A stretch of 64,000 nt of DNA from Papilionanthe hookeriana x Papilionanthe teres (GCA_022702705.1 CM040423.1:124134852-124198851), one strand, 5' to 3'. Shown: positions 33,830-48,130, counted from the first letter of the stretch. The notes: a model not told the origin generated them from the letters alone. Made by a program: numbers and translations.

Positions 33830-34450
33830 CCTAAGTTTTCAAGATATAGCAGCAACTTCTGAATTCATGATTGAAAGCACATTTTACTCATGAATACTCG
33901 CACTTTTAAAGAATGAACGCTATCAAACGGCTGTAACGGCCATAGAAAATTGTTTGTAGCTATTTTTCAATAAGTGCATAGGCTTCATCTGAAGGTTTTG
34001 ACAATAAAATCCCCCTCCAATGCATCATCTATTTTAACACTTAATGATTTCCCAAGCCCATTATAAAACTTATCAAGTAGGGCATAATGCGGGCATTTCA
34101 CAAGTCCATAAATCCGTCTTCTAATTTAAATATTGACTCGCTATGTGTTTGGATGAAGAAAGTAATGTCATTCATAAACTTGACATTTTTAAAAGGAAGG
34201 AAATATTTATTTAGGAATTTCCATGAATGATTATTCCAAGTTATTATAGACCCTACAGGTAAATAATTTAGCCACACCTTAGCCTTATCTTTGAGGGAAA
34301 AACAACTTCCTACGTCTAAAAACATCATAAAAAATGTTGAAATATCTAAAATTTTTAAATAAAAATTTTGTTATATGAATATTATGATGTTCTATTGGTG
34401 AACCTCAAAATGAAATATTTTGTATCTTTTTATAGTTGTAGGCTTCAGCT
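33830..34450 (-). pseudogene. Athila-like gag fragment
   Basis: A short relic of an Athila-type capsid gene on the minus strand. The frame 34328-34098 reads FSLKDKAKVWLNYLPVGSI, then FLNKYFLPFKNVKFMNDITF and SESIFKLEDGFMDL. This parallels FSLRDKAKMWLNSLAP, KFLSKYFPP and GESIYEAWERFK of the complete elements. Decayed capsid sequence continues toward 33850. No LTR or pol accompanies it. Confidence 0.65.
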
Positions 34451-37400
34451 CAAATATTAGGGTTACTGATGCTCTGATATCATTTACGTATGGTTCATGA
34501 AACCCCTAAGTTGTCTAAGATGATTGTTTTCTTCATGTACCTTTGTAATTTCTCCTAAAATATTTTTTAGTTTATAAACTTTTTAACTTTTAATAGTTGT
34601 ATAAATTTCAAGGTCAAATAAAATAAGTTCACACAGTTGAGTTTATGGATATAACTTATAACTAACAAGTGACCCTAAACTAGTAATGAAAGCAGAAACA
34701 TATAATAGTAGGCTTAATATATTAAAGCAATGTAGAAAATAAATTAATCATTATTCACAAAATTTTATTTTTATTCTTATAAAGTAAACAATTCTTAATA
34801 AATAAAGCACAACTTAATAACAAGTGACATATATAATTAAATAAAAAATATATACAAATAACAATAGAGTTAATTATCCAAAATTTTATGATCCTAAACT
34901 AATATTGACCAAAAAAAAATTTAAATACATTTCCTAGCATCAACACAAAAAAAATTGATCCACAATATAGTGATGCACATGTTAATCATAAAAGTATTGT
35001 GTCAATCAAGTAATATTTTTATCTTGAGTTTCTATTATCGGTCTCATGAGAAACTTATTACTACTTAAAGATAGTTTAAATACTAGTATACTAATCTTAA
35101 ATTTAATTCAATAGGACATTATTTTTTTAATTTGTAAAGAGCGTAAATATAGTATTTTTGCATAAAAAGCTAAGGTAAAGTGAATAAGTTATATACTTGT
35201 TGGAAACCTTTATTGAATTAGTTTAACCAAAACCTAAATTCCTCCAAGTGATTCTTTTACTGTTGTTAAAAAAACAGATTCTAATACTTCTTATTTTAAT
35301 ATGACATATAAGAAGTTTTAGAATTTCACATTATTGTTCAATTTTTTGAACCCTACAAAAAAGATTAGGATTATTCCTCAAAACATTTTAAACATTTAAT
35401 GGAAGTATTTCAATTTCACTAAATTCTTGTACTTTAATTTAGTTATACATGTAGTGTTCTTCAGGTAGTTCAATATTTGAATAGGTTTTAATAATACAAG
35501 TGATCAGTATAGATGTACATTACATCTGGAAGGTTAAAACTTTAACATAACAATCACTTGCTTAACAATATAATATGGATTCAACTATATTTTAGAAAAA
35601 AACAATCCAAAAAAGTAAGGGATTTAAGTTCTATGCATGATTGAAAATAGACATGAATATTATTATAAATCAAACATAACACTATAAGGAAAATAAAAAA
35701 TGCCTATGTTTGGATTCTTACTTTAAAATATTTAGTATCCCAACTTGCTCTACTTCTTTGCTTCTTCACACTCCCACTCACTTTCACCACTATAAAAATG
35801 TAAACCTAAGCTATATAATAAGATATACAACTTTTGGAACTCCCTCTCATTCTCCCAAAACCTCATTTCTAAACAAAATCAAGCAAAACCATCACAAAAC
35901 CGTCCAAAATTATCTATGTTCAATGAGGCATTGCTAGAAATTGCCAAGACACTCTATTAGGTGCAAAACGTTTGGAATTAAGTCCTGCCTTTGTGAAGTT
36001 TAATCTTTAAATTACACCATGTGGCACTGTAATGCTACTCCTTAAGAAAATTATACACTATTGTATACACTCTGAAGTGTCAACCTCGTACATCATAGTG
36101 TCTTGATCTTAGATTATTGACACAAAGAATCAATCTTTTGGTGTTGTTGTGCTAATCCACTTGTGTCAAGTTGATATCAAGAAAGCATCACAATACTATG
36201 TATTGTGCGCTGGGATGTTGAATTGAAATCTATAGTTATCCTCTACTTGATATGTTCCACATATATATTGCACAAATAGACAATAATATATCAAATAAAA
36301 ACATTAAAATAACACAAAATGAAAGAAAAAAATCTCATAAAATAGATTAATTTGCATGCTTATGACCCAACAAGTTTTGTTTGTTTAGATTGTTATCAAG
36401 AACAGCTTGGTGTTAGAAGATTTTCTGACCCAAGTAGGATATATCTCCTTTATTGGGTGATTTAGTTTTGTCAACTAAATCACATGTTCCCTTCTACTAT
36501 ATACATGTTCGCTTTTACTAAATAGGCTTCTTTGTTATACTCTTAGTGGGTGTAAGCCCTATTCTTTTTTTGTCTAAATGGATTCATAAAATGTTATATG
36601 ATTCTTTTATTTGACTTAAGTTTGTTGAACAACCTTGGATGATGCAACATATGGACTATTGATAAGGAGTTCCTTAGTTTTGTTGGGTTGGTAACCACTA
36701 TGATCAAACAAACAAATAGATATAATAGCCTAAGATGATGGATTCATGGAGTCCTAAATATTCTACCTCTATATATCTATGAATTCATTACCTTCCATTG
36801 GTATACCCCCGTTAGGCCACTATTGCATGCCTTTGAGTTATTTTGTAGTCATTTTGCAGGGCATCATTTGTTAAAAGGCGACTACTTATTATAATATGGT
36901 GATTCAACCTTTATCCAGCAGGTTCAATTAACCTTGACAATAAGACTTTTCCCCTACTAGAATAATAAAAATCTCTTTGATGTGTTAGTAATGGGGTTTA
37001 TAAAAAGAGCAGGCAAAGCACGTTTATGGACAGACCTTCTAGGTATAGGTAAGATGTAATTTATCATGGTAATACTTCACTATGGGAGGTCTCATTGACC
37101 CAAAAAATAAAAAAATATATATTTTTTTGCTCTTATTCTTATATGATTGTAGGAGTCTTCCTATACATTCTTTTGGGTGAAGAATCATTTGACTTATTTG
37201 GAACAATCCTCTCTGTCATATATTACACGTATTATTCTACAATATAACTTAATATCCACACTTTTTTTTCTCTTAGTATTTTCCCAATTTAACTCCTACC
37301 ATTTCATTCTCTATTCCTATACTACGATAAAGGCCTTTTGAGAATGAAGATTTAAAACGGGGAAATATAAGGAAAGCAACAGAAGGTGTGGGACACCCTC

Positions 37401-40037
37401 ACAAATTATACATAAAGAAAGTATGTATAATAAAATTGAAATTTATAAGAATATTATATACAAAAACTACTAATGTAATCGATGGTATAAAAGCATCATA
37501 AATCTGAATGGAAATATGCAAGTCCATGTGACGTAGATGTTAAAAACTGTGATAAGCATGATGAAGTCATACATGTAATGATGTGCTAAAGTCAAAGATA
37601 GTATTGTCATGCATCACATAATATTCAAATTGAGACATCCAAATGAACATGAACAATAAATGTGAAGGCACTTAGTACATGTAATGGGATTAATTTCTGA
37701 AATCAATAAATAAAATGACTAAAAAGTGAATTTTTGGAATCATCCAAACAAAAGACACAAGTGCTAATGATCTTTAGATATGATTTAGGCTTGGTGTTTT
37801 AATGATTGTGATCAATAATAATTAAAAATATAGTTGATCTTTATCAATCCTTTGTCCAATATCTCTATATAAAGATAAATAGGCCTATAAAGATAGGAAA
37901 TAAGAAAATAGATGTATTCATTTGAGAGATAATAACGTAAAATACACAATAATATGAATATACTATACAAAAAGTTATATAAAATAGAGATCAAAGAGGA
38001 TACCATTCTTGTGATATGTTCATCGATAATTACAAGTTTGGTTTGATGCTATTTAAATTAAAGAATAAATGGGTTCTACATTACGTAGAGCATATGCCTC
38101 TCCTAACAATGTTTATTAAGAGGAGTTAAACAAAATCAAGGGCTCCCTATATATCAGAGGATCAATTTTGTTTAATGTGTATCATTGAAGATCAGTTTGT
38201 CATAGATAATCCAAATTAAATAATTTAATAAACTATTTCATAAATTTTTAAATCTTTATAAACAAAATTATTTGAAGGAGAACACACATTATAGATTTGC
38301 ATTGTTTAATAGATCAGCAAAAAACAAAACAACAGTGGGTTGACGCCAAGCATGAAGAGATTACATATAAAATATTTATTTTAAATTACATGAGGTTGAA
38401 AGTGTTGCAGAGTTAAAGTTCTGCAAGTGCAAGAAGTTTGAGAGGATAGTATGAGCAGTCAATGTTTTATATATGAAAGGAGTTTATTGAAGGAATAAAG
38501 AAACAAATAACATAAGTCTCTGTTTCATAAAGTTTGGTGCACATATGTTGCACACTTTGCTTCCTCTAGAGAGAGCACTGATTTGATTGATGACCTAATC
38601 CGATGGCGTGTGGTTGCAATTATTGATGACATTGAGGCTCGAGTGTCAGGTTAAATGGAATCTCAAATGGCTTCTATTGAAGTGAGATTGAAAAAGATGC
38701 ATCACGGCAGATATACATGAAAGAGTCGGCCATAACGAGGCATGAGGAAGTATCATATTATTATATGATTTTAGGTTTATTGAATAATTAAATGTAATAT
38801 TAATATTTTTGAAACAGTTATATGTAATATTTATGTGAATATATATTATGATTCTTTCAATATGCTTACTGTGAATTCATGATTAAACAATTATAAACTT
38901 CAGTATAATAATAATTTTATTTGTGAGTATATTATTGGTGTAAAAATGGGAATCTGTAAAATGGTTTATTGTTATTGTTTTGATATTAGAATTTTTTGAT
39001 GAATTTTAAATGGCTTAGTTTGATGCAAAAGCAACTATAATTGAACTGTAATAATTAAAAAGAAATTCCAACCACATTTAATTTAGAAAAAAATTGCTAG
39101 AAAATCAATCACAAATTTATAGTGGGCATGCTTTTGGAATATTTCAAGATATAATCAATCATATTCAATCGTATTGTCCAACTTTTAGCAACATTTCTCA
39201 CATGTTTAAACGTTCATCGGTAGATTTCAACAGCTTTGTGATGCAAGTTCTATCATAAATTTCTGTAAAGCTTGGTAAAATTTTAAGATTTCATTTCTTT
39301 CTTCTTCTTCTTCAGGTCAATATATTAATTAAGTGGCTTTATGTAGTTAGTTACTATATTTGCTTGACCAAGATTTTTTGTTTGTGTGTCAAATACTTGA
39401 TCGAAATTTGTCAACCGGAAACTAATTCATAAATTTTATCATATGAGTCAGATAAATTTTTGGATCAATATAACCTAGTTAACTCTAACGTGATTCATCT
39501 AAACTAGTAATTCATATATCTTTGTAATCACAACTCAATTAAACCCAAACTAAAAAAGTTATCATGTTAATTTTTAAAAAACATACACGACCCAAACGAT
39601 AGACTAATCTTCATATTTGATTCAATCCCTTGAATAATCAAAATTTTAAATCTTTTGAGACAATTTTGAAGTGGGTTGCCATGAGTTATTTATTTTCACC
39701 CGTTTTTACTAATGATCTGACTTCGTTGATACATTAGTACAATATTTCTTTGTGAAGCACCAAATAACCTCACAAGATAGATGACGACCTTCCCCAAAAT
39801 AAAATATAATATACCATGGAAACCTTCCAAATTAAGGGACATTTAAATTCATATCTGATTCATAAGTAGAGAACATTTGTTACATTAGACCAACAAAATA
39901 GATTTTATTTAGGAAAATATACCTTTTTTGTTGAATTATTCATGTTACTCATGAATATTTTTTATTCACCCTTAAATATGTAATATACTTATTATCACAT
40001 ATATTGAAAGGCATAGGTTGTCTAAACTAATAATCAA
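34451..40037. other. AT-rich non-genic stretch
   Basis: About 5.6 kb with no supported gene, RNA gene or element boundary. The ORFs at 35710-35937 and 37812-38006 have no recognisable motif and are low-complexity. Old repeat remnants are likely but I could not identify any. The last part would include the subtilase 3' UTR and polyadenylation region (just below 40038), with no clear signal picked out. Confidence 0.5.
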
Positions 40038-43000
40038 TCATATGAACCTAACAGCAATAGGTGTGGTGACCAAATGTTTGCCTGAATCCCAAACAATTTT
40101 TCCTCTTCGTATCATGTCGCTCCCTTGGCTTGGATAAGCACCTTTTAAGAAAATTTTAACATCATAGCTCTCCTCTTGATCCATCCTCGTAAATTTAAGT
40201 CTATACGTTGATAGATCAACTCTTACTCCCATTGGCTCTGTAATCTTAGCCACGTACTCTTCTTGTAGACCCCCCACATTCTTTGCTGTCCTTCTCACAA
40301 TTTGACTCGTTGCTAATCGTGTCAAATTTACCGCAATAGATGGGTAATTTAGTTCTGTCGCCGTTAGTTTCTTAACCCCAGTGCAAGTAGTCCACATCCC
40401 TACTATCCACGACATCTCAGTCTGATTATATCCAAGGCCACATAAATATTCAATGTAATTATTAAAGGTGTGCCCGAACACAAGACCTGGGTCCATCGCC
40501 TTGATTGGGTTCACCTGCCCACCCCCTGTAGCGTATATCCCTGCAGCATTGTAAGATGTGTCATCTGTAATGAGGTCTCCTGCAGTTGTCCATGACTCAT
40601 TTGCAGTTGTCACAATTGCTGACATAATCTCTGCTGGTGTCCACCCTCGATGCTTGCTCTTCACTAGTGCCACAATCCCAGACACATGCGGTGTAGCCAT
40701 GGATGTGCCACTTTCAAAATTGAAGGTGTGGGTCGCAAGCGGGTTAGGATTTGGGCCAACATCAGTGGGCCAAGCAGCTAGGATATTGACTCCAGGTGCG
40801 AGCACGTCGGGTTTTATGATCCCCCCATTCATGATGCTAGGGCCACGAGAGGAGAAGGATGCAACAGCTGGGGAGGGTTTAAATCCAAATTGGGTACCAT
40901 TGAAGTGTATGGTAGCAGTGGCAGTGGATTGGCTATTTGTGTAGTAGTTTAGAATTTCTGTTGTAGCCGAGTAGCCCACATTTGTGGCAGGGAGCACATG
41001 GGCTGGAGAAGAGGTGGTTTGTCCTGCAATATCTAAGTTCATTACAATCATACCCTTTGCACCAGCATTATATGCCGCCTTTCCCCTCTCTTCGTCCGAA
41101 ACTATGCAATTGTGACATATCACGATTTTACCTGTGACACGATATACATGTAATATTTTTTTTAATTATTAATTCTAAAAGATAAAGAGTTTGTGAAAAA
41201 TGAAAATAAAATTTGGATAAACTAACTTTGGCCTCATTTTTTTCATTTAGCGAAAAAATCTAATATATACACCAAATAAAATTTTGTTCTTCCAGAATAT
41301 GATATTCGTATTTTGTGTTGTTTTTTAATAAGTATCTTTAGTCTAGCATAGATTTTAAGCTGAATATTTTCTTCACTTATCATAAATTTTTTTAAATTTT
41401 TTGGACATTATCGTACAATATTTTCTTGGCAATTCTTATAGGCCAGTTTGTCCCTTATTTCTGAGAGGGTGTGGGTTTTAGCAAATCAATCATTCACCAT
41501 AAGTCTACTATCAACCGATTGTTAGCAACAATCACATGAAAATCACAACAATTGACATGTTTGTCAAAAATAAAATCCATTTTTTATAGTGAGAAATTCT
41601 CCTGGCCTTAAATTTTGAGGATAAAATGGAAGAGAGCAAAACGAATATTGTTCAGACTTTCAAAATATTTATTTATAAAAATATACTATTAATATAATAG
41701 TTTTTTTACTATATAAAATTAACACAATTTCAATAATCTTGAACTTGTATTAATTTACAAAAGTAAAAAAAAAAGAAAATTAATTATACAGTAAAATGGT
41801 CTTTATTACTACCCAATATTGCTTTTTGTGTAAACAACTGTGAAATGTGTGGTGCAACATGGATTAATAATTTTGACGTGTTGATTGTATTTTTACCTTT
41901 TAAATTCAAGTTAGTCAATGCACTAGGCACACAACAAGTGGCATTTTCATCACCATACTTGCCAGGAAACTCAAGTGGCCACATGATAGTTGAATCCCAA
42001 GTCTGTGGATGGTACGCTGACTCTCCAGGGAGCTTCTTACCATTTCCTAGCTCAACAATGGAGGTTATTCTTCGATCCGTCGTCGATGCTCCAACAGTTA
42101 GCACCCATGGCGCACTATGACTAAGTGTTCCAGTTAATGGCCCATCATTTCCGGCCGCTGCGACAGGTACGATTCCTTGTTGTATTGCAGCCAGAGACCC
42201 TACAGCAACCGCATCAAAATAAAATGTGTCATTATGCCCACCACTAATTGACATTGAGATTATGTCAACTCTATCTTTTATTGCTTGATCAATGCCAGCA
42301 TTTATTTCACTATATCCACAGCCGTATGTCGGAAAGCAAACTTTGTAAATGGAGAGATAAGCCATGGGAGCCATGCCAGATGCATCACCCTTTGCCATTC
42401 CAAGGATATTTGCATTTTTTACGAAGTTGCCTGCTGCGGTGCTTGCAACATGGGTTCCATGCCCATCTGTATCCTGAGGGGAAGGGTTAGTCCCATTAAA
42501 GAAGGCCTTCGCTCCAATGATTTTATTGTTGCAAGCAAAGCCTGGAAAGCAGCTGCCCTTCCATTTTGGAGGACGAGGTGATGGCGGCATGTTTGTGTCT
42601 TTGAATGACGGATGGCGAGCTTTGATGCCAGTATCAAGTACACCAATGATGATACCTTCGCCCATCATGGTGGATCCCCATCCGTTACTTGTTGTTAGTC
42701 CGAGGTACCTATTCAGATATATAAGAGGACTGAATTTAATGCAACGTTTGTTTTGTGAAATTTATATTTTAGTAAGAGAGAAATACTCATTCCCACTCAG
42801 GTCAACATCATCTCCACGGTTTATTTACGAACAAAGATGTTGTCACACCATTTTATTGTTGTAATTCTGCTTATGAACGATAATGCAGCAATAGAATTTG
42901 CACTAACATAATGTAAATATCTTGGTCGTTGCCCTACATAAATTTAGAATGATATTTTTACTCACAAATATCAATATTTAGAAAACTTGTGCAGTAACTC

Positions 43001-43549
43001 GGCGTTAAAATTTTGATAAGTAAAGCATTCGTCACTAATTTAGCAAAAATTTTAAACTATTCATATAAATTTAATATGAATGCATATAAGTATTAAATTT
43101 AGTCCAGCCTCGAGTACTTTAAATTTATATTTTTGTAATGAATTAAATTAATTTTACTTGGAATTTTTGCATGGCCACCCTAATTACCTTGGTGTGTAGG
43201 TTGTGGCAAGCGGGTAGTAGCGATTACGCTGTGCAAAGAGGAAGCCGGGTTTTGACTTGATGGTCTCCAACTCTCGGGGAGTAAGACGGGCAGCGAAGCC
43301 ACTGAGGACGTGGCGATATGAATAGAGCAACCGCGGTGCGCCGGAATCGAGCGTTGAGTTTGGCAGGAAGGAGAGATGAAAGATCTCAAGATCGCCGTCG
43401 CTGAGGAGCTCATGGTGCTCATGTCTCTCCACGCCGATGATGTATACATGCGTTCCATGTAACTCATCCATTATGGAGAAAAGCTGAGAATCAGAACATG
43501 TAATTACAAGTAGAAGAAGAGAAAGTAAGAAAGGGATGCGGTGCTCCAT
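40038..43549 (-). CDS. subtilisin-like serine protease (plant SBT, family S8A)
   Basis: Secreted apoplastic endopeptidase made as a self-inhibited preproprotein. Three exons on the minus strand: 43549-43188, 42708-41897 and 41131-40038. Introns (43187-42709, 41896-41132) have GT/AG ends and join in frame (CCA AG|G TAC; AAA G|GT AAA). The spliced length is 2268 nt, 755 aa, typical for the family. Signal peptide about 1-21 (MEHRIPFLLSLLLLVITC); I9 prodomain about 33-118 (LLYSYRHVLSGFAARLTPRE); S8 domain with Asp146 (GVLDTG), His204 (DTDGHGTHVA), Asn308 (AAAGND) and Ser535 (SGTSMATPHVSG). A PA domain lies about 360-455 and a fibronectin-III-like domain about 650-752. Possible N-glycosylation sites include N192, N280 and N469. 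All catalytic residues are present and no break was seen, so it is probably functional. It resembles the SBT1/SDD1-cucumisin group, but the exact clade and substrate cannot be told here. Confidence 0.93.
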
Positions 43550-44729
43550 TTTGAGTGAGAAGAAGAAGATGGGTTAGCAGAAGGAGCATATGTAACTGCT
43601 TACAAATATGCCGATAGTTGTTGCATCTTACAAGAAGTCATGAGAGGAAGCTTCCTAGAACGGAAATTATGGTATGTGCTAACTACGTATAATAATGGAG
43701 AACAAAGGATCCAAGAACAGGGCATGGAAAAGGACCCATAGAGCATACAGGTTTTTTGCAGGAGGTGATGAAGCTAAATAATTATGCATGTTTGAAGAAT
43801 AAATGCATGGTTAGTTTTGTGCGCGAAACGCAAATCAGTCTACAAGGAATTATGAAAATATTCATCGCAGTTGATGCACAGAGGGAAAGATTTTGCTCGC
43901 CCGTTTTTAGTACTAATGTTTTCTCAAGTGACTCAGAGGGGTTACTCTGATGGTTTCTTACCTTTCCATTTGTCTTCATCATTTTTCTTGGATCCTCACC
44001 AGTGATCTCGCTGCTTCTGCGCCTTATTGGACAATTTTGAAATAATTGAATAAATTAAATTTTTATTTAAAAATAATGAAAATTTTAAGTTAGTGTTTGA
44101 TCACTCAAGTTGCCATGGAGCTCAAAAGTTGTAAGAGGAGCTGCAAGAAAAGCTCACCAACAGATCTCGTTCGGTGGCTCCTTAAGTAGCTCGTTGTCAA
44201 ATTATTCTTTTAGTTTTTGTGTTTAATACAAATAAAATTTTGTACTTGAATTATAAATGAGGCAAATAACCACAAGCTTTCTTTTGCTCACATTCCTTAT
44301 TTTAATTCTAAATAAAGACATTTTATATATTAATTTTATATTAAAAAATTATATAAATTTATATAAAAGTTTAAATTACCATTCTTCGGGCATCGTCAAC
44401 CATCACCGGTCTTCACCGTCTACCGTCACCAACCTCCAACAAATGGTGAAAACGACTTGCAAACAACATATCCCATATTTAGATGTAATGGATAACTCCC
44501 ATATTGAAGACCAGATGATAACTTCCACCCTCCGTACTTTCATTGGCCACCGTTAATTACATCGAAAATCACCATCTTCCATCGCTGACAATTAGTCATC
44601 AGAGACCGCTGATTATGGCCATGGTAGCTAGAATACATTAATTTTTCCAAACACCTGTATTTTTATTTCTGATGTATAAATGAAAATGCAGTTTTAAGTG
44701 TTTAATTATGAACTCATTATCCCTATGAG
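43550..44729. other. upstream region of the subtilase, no gene
   Basis: Contains the presumed promoter of the minus-strand subtilase. Only a weak TATA-like GCATATTTGTAAGC is seen, about 60 bp before the ATG, so no promoter call is made. The ORFs at 43756-43982 and 44257-44556 lack motifs. Confidence 0.4.
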
Positions 44730-45480
44730 GAGGGGTCGAGATGCTAACTACCAATTTTGTGGCAAGCTACTATTATTATAACTATCAACTATTGCCTTTG
44801 TGACAAACTATTATTATTAGAGTTTCCAACAATGGTATCCGTTGCCAATTGTTACTAATATAACTTTAAACTACTGTTTTGGGGCTGACTACTACTCTTG
44901 CAACTACTAACTACAGCCTTTATGGCTCATTAATAATGTTTAGTTCCCAAGTATGATCTTTCTGGCTAACTGCTACATGTGCAACAACCAACTACAAAAT
45001 TTTTGGCTAGCTACTATTGTTACAACTTTCAACTACAACCTCTATGGCAGACTAACATTATCTTATGGAGAATTACTATAGTTACAACTTCCAACTATAG
45101 TTTTTTTGGCCAAGCATCGCTATTACATCCACTATTTATAATTTATATGGCAGACTGTTGCTTGTCCAAAAAACAACTGTCTTTTATGGTTTACAATTAT
45201 TTTTAAACCTTTCATCTACAGTCTCTATAGAGAACTAACGTTATTGCATTTACCAACTATGGCTTCTATGGCTAATTGACAAAATTTTATCTTCCAACCA
45301 CGATCTTTTGGCCCAACTATTGCCTTCGTAACCACCAGCTAAGACTTTTGTGGTAAATTAATAAGCTTTCAACAACAGCTCATATGGCCAACTGCTCATA
45401 TTGCATCCTTAAACTATGGCCTATGTGGTTAGGTATTATTAATGTAACCAATATTGTATTTTTGTAGCCCGATTATGAAT
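44730..45480. repeat. degenerate tandem array (CAACTAC/TATGGC units)
   Basis: Loose repetition of units of roughly 40-60 bp built from ACTACTATTATTACAAC, CAACTACAACCTCTATGGC and GGCTAACTACTA. Examples of the unit core fall at about 44989, 45030 and 45092. Spacing is irregular and identity low, indicating an old array. Not a CRISPR: no exact repeats and the wrong kind of genome. Confidence 0.6.
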
Positions 45481-45978
45481 AATAAGACTGAACTACTATT
45501 GTACATCTATGGTATAAGTTTTGTCATTTTATCGTCTCTAATTTAGCATAAGAGTATACATATGTAGTTAAAATCACATAATGGATTACTTTAACTTGGT
45601 TTGGTCCCATTGTTTTTTCTCATTCAATGGAAAAAAAATTTATGTGCCTAGGACTTGACCATTCTCAACCAAGAAATGAGGCCTACACAAAATTTTATTT
45701 CTTGTAAATGCGTTGTTGGTGCACCAATTTTGATACAGTGTAATTATCATTGGTCACCCTGCAAATTAATCTTGTTTGATTCAATCAAATATTTGTTAGC
45801 TTCATGACCATTATAGGTCAATTTGAACATTAGATTTTTATCCATAGGTCATTAGTACACCCTTCCATATGGTTGGCAACCTCCTTTTGTTTTTCCAATC
45901 ATAACCGTAAGCTAAGTTTGGTTTTCCCAAAGACAAAATAGTCTCTAGTCTAAATGGATCATTGTCTTAGGGACAAGT

Positions 45979-46610
45979 GATGCGGTCTTTTTATTATGCA
46001 AGCACTAATGAACTCAAATTTATATATTTATAATGATTTTGTAAAGTCGAAACTTCAACGCAAGAATATGTATCGTGTTAAGTAATACAGGGCTCTAATG
46101 GAGTCCTGGTTATCGATCCGACAAGGAAGGCACGTTCCTTACAATAGATAACGTAATACTGAAATCCAATACTCAAACAGCAATTAAAGTTTAAGTTTAC
46201 TTCTACTAAGAAGATGCAGAAAATAGTAACAGTTAAGCAAACCACAATTACTCCTAATATCTTTAAACAGAATTAACTAACACACACACTAAGCTTTGTA
46301 TTTAAAATATTTTGATATATATGAAAAGTGTCTTTCCTCTTGCAAAGAGTAAATGATGTGTGAATGATATAGAATGATTATTTATTGTATTGTGCCGAAT
46401 AGGAGCATAAATATTTCTTCACCCTCAAAAGAGTACCCCCACTTCCAAGCATGTAAAGAACATTGACATATCCTAAGTTCAGTCACTAAATCTAAGGTTA
46501 GGCTGGGAGGATACCGGCTGTCACTACGGAGCTCCCACTCACCCTTCACCTGAAGGATAAATTTTGAATTTAGTTACCAATCATAGGACCAAATTGGGGA
46601 TCTCAGCTTG
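45979..46610 (-). repeat. truncated Athila-like LTR fragment
   Basis: In minus orientation this is the 3' half of an LTR: the leader block (46391-46610) and the U5-like end with CGTGTTAAGTAATACAGGGC (46073) down to TGATGCGGTC at 45979. It closely parallels the first 350 bp of the following LTR (46611 on) and also element A's LTR end. It stops abruptly at 46610 where element C begins, so C interrupts or has replaced the rest. Confidence 0.65.
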
Positions 46611-46647
46611 TGATGCGGCGGACTTAAATATTGTAAGAACTTATGAA

Positions 46648-46753
<106 letters not shown>

Positions 46754-47320
46754 ATGATTTTGTAAAGTCCAAACATTCAACGCAAGTATACGTATCGTAT
46801 CAAGTAATATAGGGCTCTAATGGAGTCCTGGTTATTGATCCCACAGGGAAGGCACGTGTCTTACAATAGATAATGAAATACTGAATTCCAATACTCAAAT
46901 TGCAATTAAAATTTAATGGTTACTTCTACTACCAAAATGCAGAAAACAGTAACAATTAAGTTTTAAGTAAAAAGTTATCACAATTTATTTTAATATTATA
47001 TTATGTGCTTCTATTTAATTTCATCAATCCGCATAATTTTCATAAACAAGGAGAAAGACTAAGAAAACTACTAAGAATGCATGGGAATAAAACAAAGCAT
47101 GGATTTCATTTAAAATTAACAACAATAGACAAATATACTTATCTTGATTTCCTCCCCAAGTAGACTCCTCGAAGTTCCTTTGATTTTTCCTTCTAAGTAC
47201 AAAGAAACTAAATAAAGACTCAACTAATGAACTCACTAAACACACTCAGACTTACATAAAAAACTCTAGAGAAACTTTTTTAAGACTCAAAAGACACACT
47301 AATGACACACACATTCGACA

Positions 47321-47334
47321 TTTATTTATAGAGG
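47321..47334 (-). promoter_or_regulatory. TATA-like box in element C LTR
   Basis: The minus strand reads CTCTATAAATAAA, a strong plant TATA match. It lies about 77 bp downstream of the GC-palindrome cluster (47411-47585). The 5' LTR has a decayed equivalent near 59361. Confidence 0.6.
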
Positions 47335-47410
47335 TAAGCAAAGGTTCAAGGGGTGCTTAAAGACCACTTCAAAAAGTGTCCAGGTTCAATGTATATGCAT
47401 TTTGAACTGC

Positions 47411-47585
47411 CTCGCCGTCGGCGGGGAATGACCTCGCCGTCAGCGGGGCTTCTAGAAGGTCTTCAAACCGTGCGATCTCGCTGTCGGCGGGCTCGGGCTC
47501 GCTGTCGGCGAGGTAGTTATAATTCGTTCAGAAATTCTCCTCACGATCTCGCTGTCGGCGGCCTCGATCTCTCCGTCGGCGAAGA
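47411..47585 (-). promoter_or_regulatory. GC-rich palindrome cluster upstream of LTR TATA (C)
   Basis: At least six copies of CTCGC(C/T)GTC(G/A)GCG(A/G)G: 47411-47425, 47433-47447, 47477-47491, 47498-47512, and two more near 47547 and 47570. Each has near-complementary 7-bp arms around one base. The 5' LTR has decayed versions at about 59450-59600. Confidence 0.65.
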
Positions 47586-47760
47586 AGTTATATTTGCATG
47601 AATTTCCTCCTTTTTGATCTAAATTTGCTCCATTTTATATTTTTTGCTTCCATCACTTATAAATCTTCATTCCTGCAATAAAATAAAGAAAATACCTTTC
47701 TTTAAAGCGCAATTTCATCAAAAATAGATATGAATTTCTTGATGTATTTTTCTGTGATCA

Positions 47761-47776
47761 AAATCCCCCAAACTTA
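47761..47776 (-). other. element C 3' polypurine tract
   Basis: The minus strand reads TAAGTTTGGGGGATTT directly before the 3' LTR. It is preceded by TTGAGGACAAATAATAA, matching A and B. Confidence 0.85.
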
Positions 47777-48130
47777 ATTATTATTTGTCCTCAAGTAATT
47801 TTAATACTAGATAAATAATAATAATGATTTCTATAATAGAATTTTTCAATCCAGATAATATATGAATTAAATTTAAATAACATTATAATAAAGTTGAATA
47901 GAAATATTTCTAAGTAATTAAATTAACTTTATAGAGATAAGATTATTTAGTTATCACTTCTAAGACTTCTAGCTTTCTATTTATTTCGAGAACGACTATA
48001 TTTAAAAATAGTAAATTACTTAAGATATTTAGATGATAGGAAGTTCAAGAAATCACTATTTAGTAAAATACTAATCCATAAATATAAGTTTAGAAATATA
48101 ATTAAGTTCTACCCTTTAGGTTGATTCTAT

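Noticed and set aside
40558..40944. 128-aa plus-strand ORF
   Set aside because: Shadow frame antisense to subtilase exon 3. The subtilase frame is a strong family match and spliced in frame.
42248..42864. Several plus-strand ORFs over subtilase exon 2
   Set aside because: Antisense shadows with no motif of their own.
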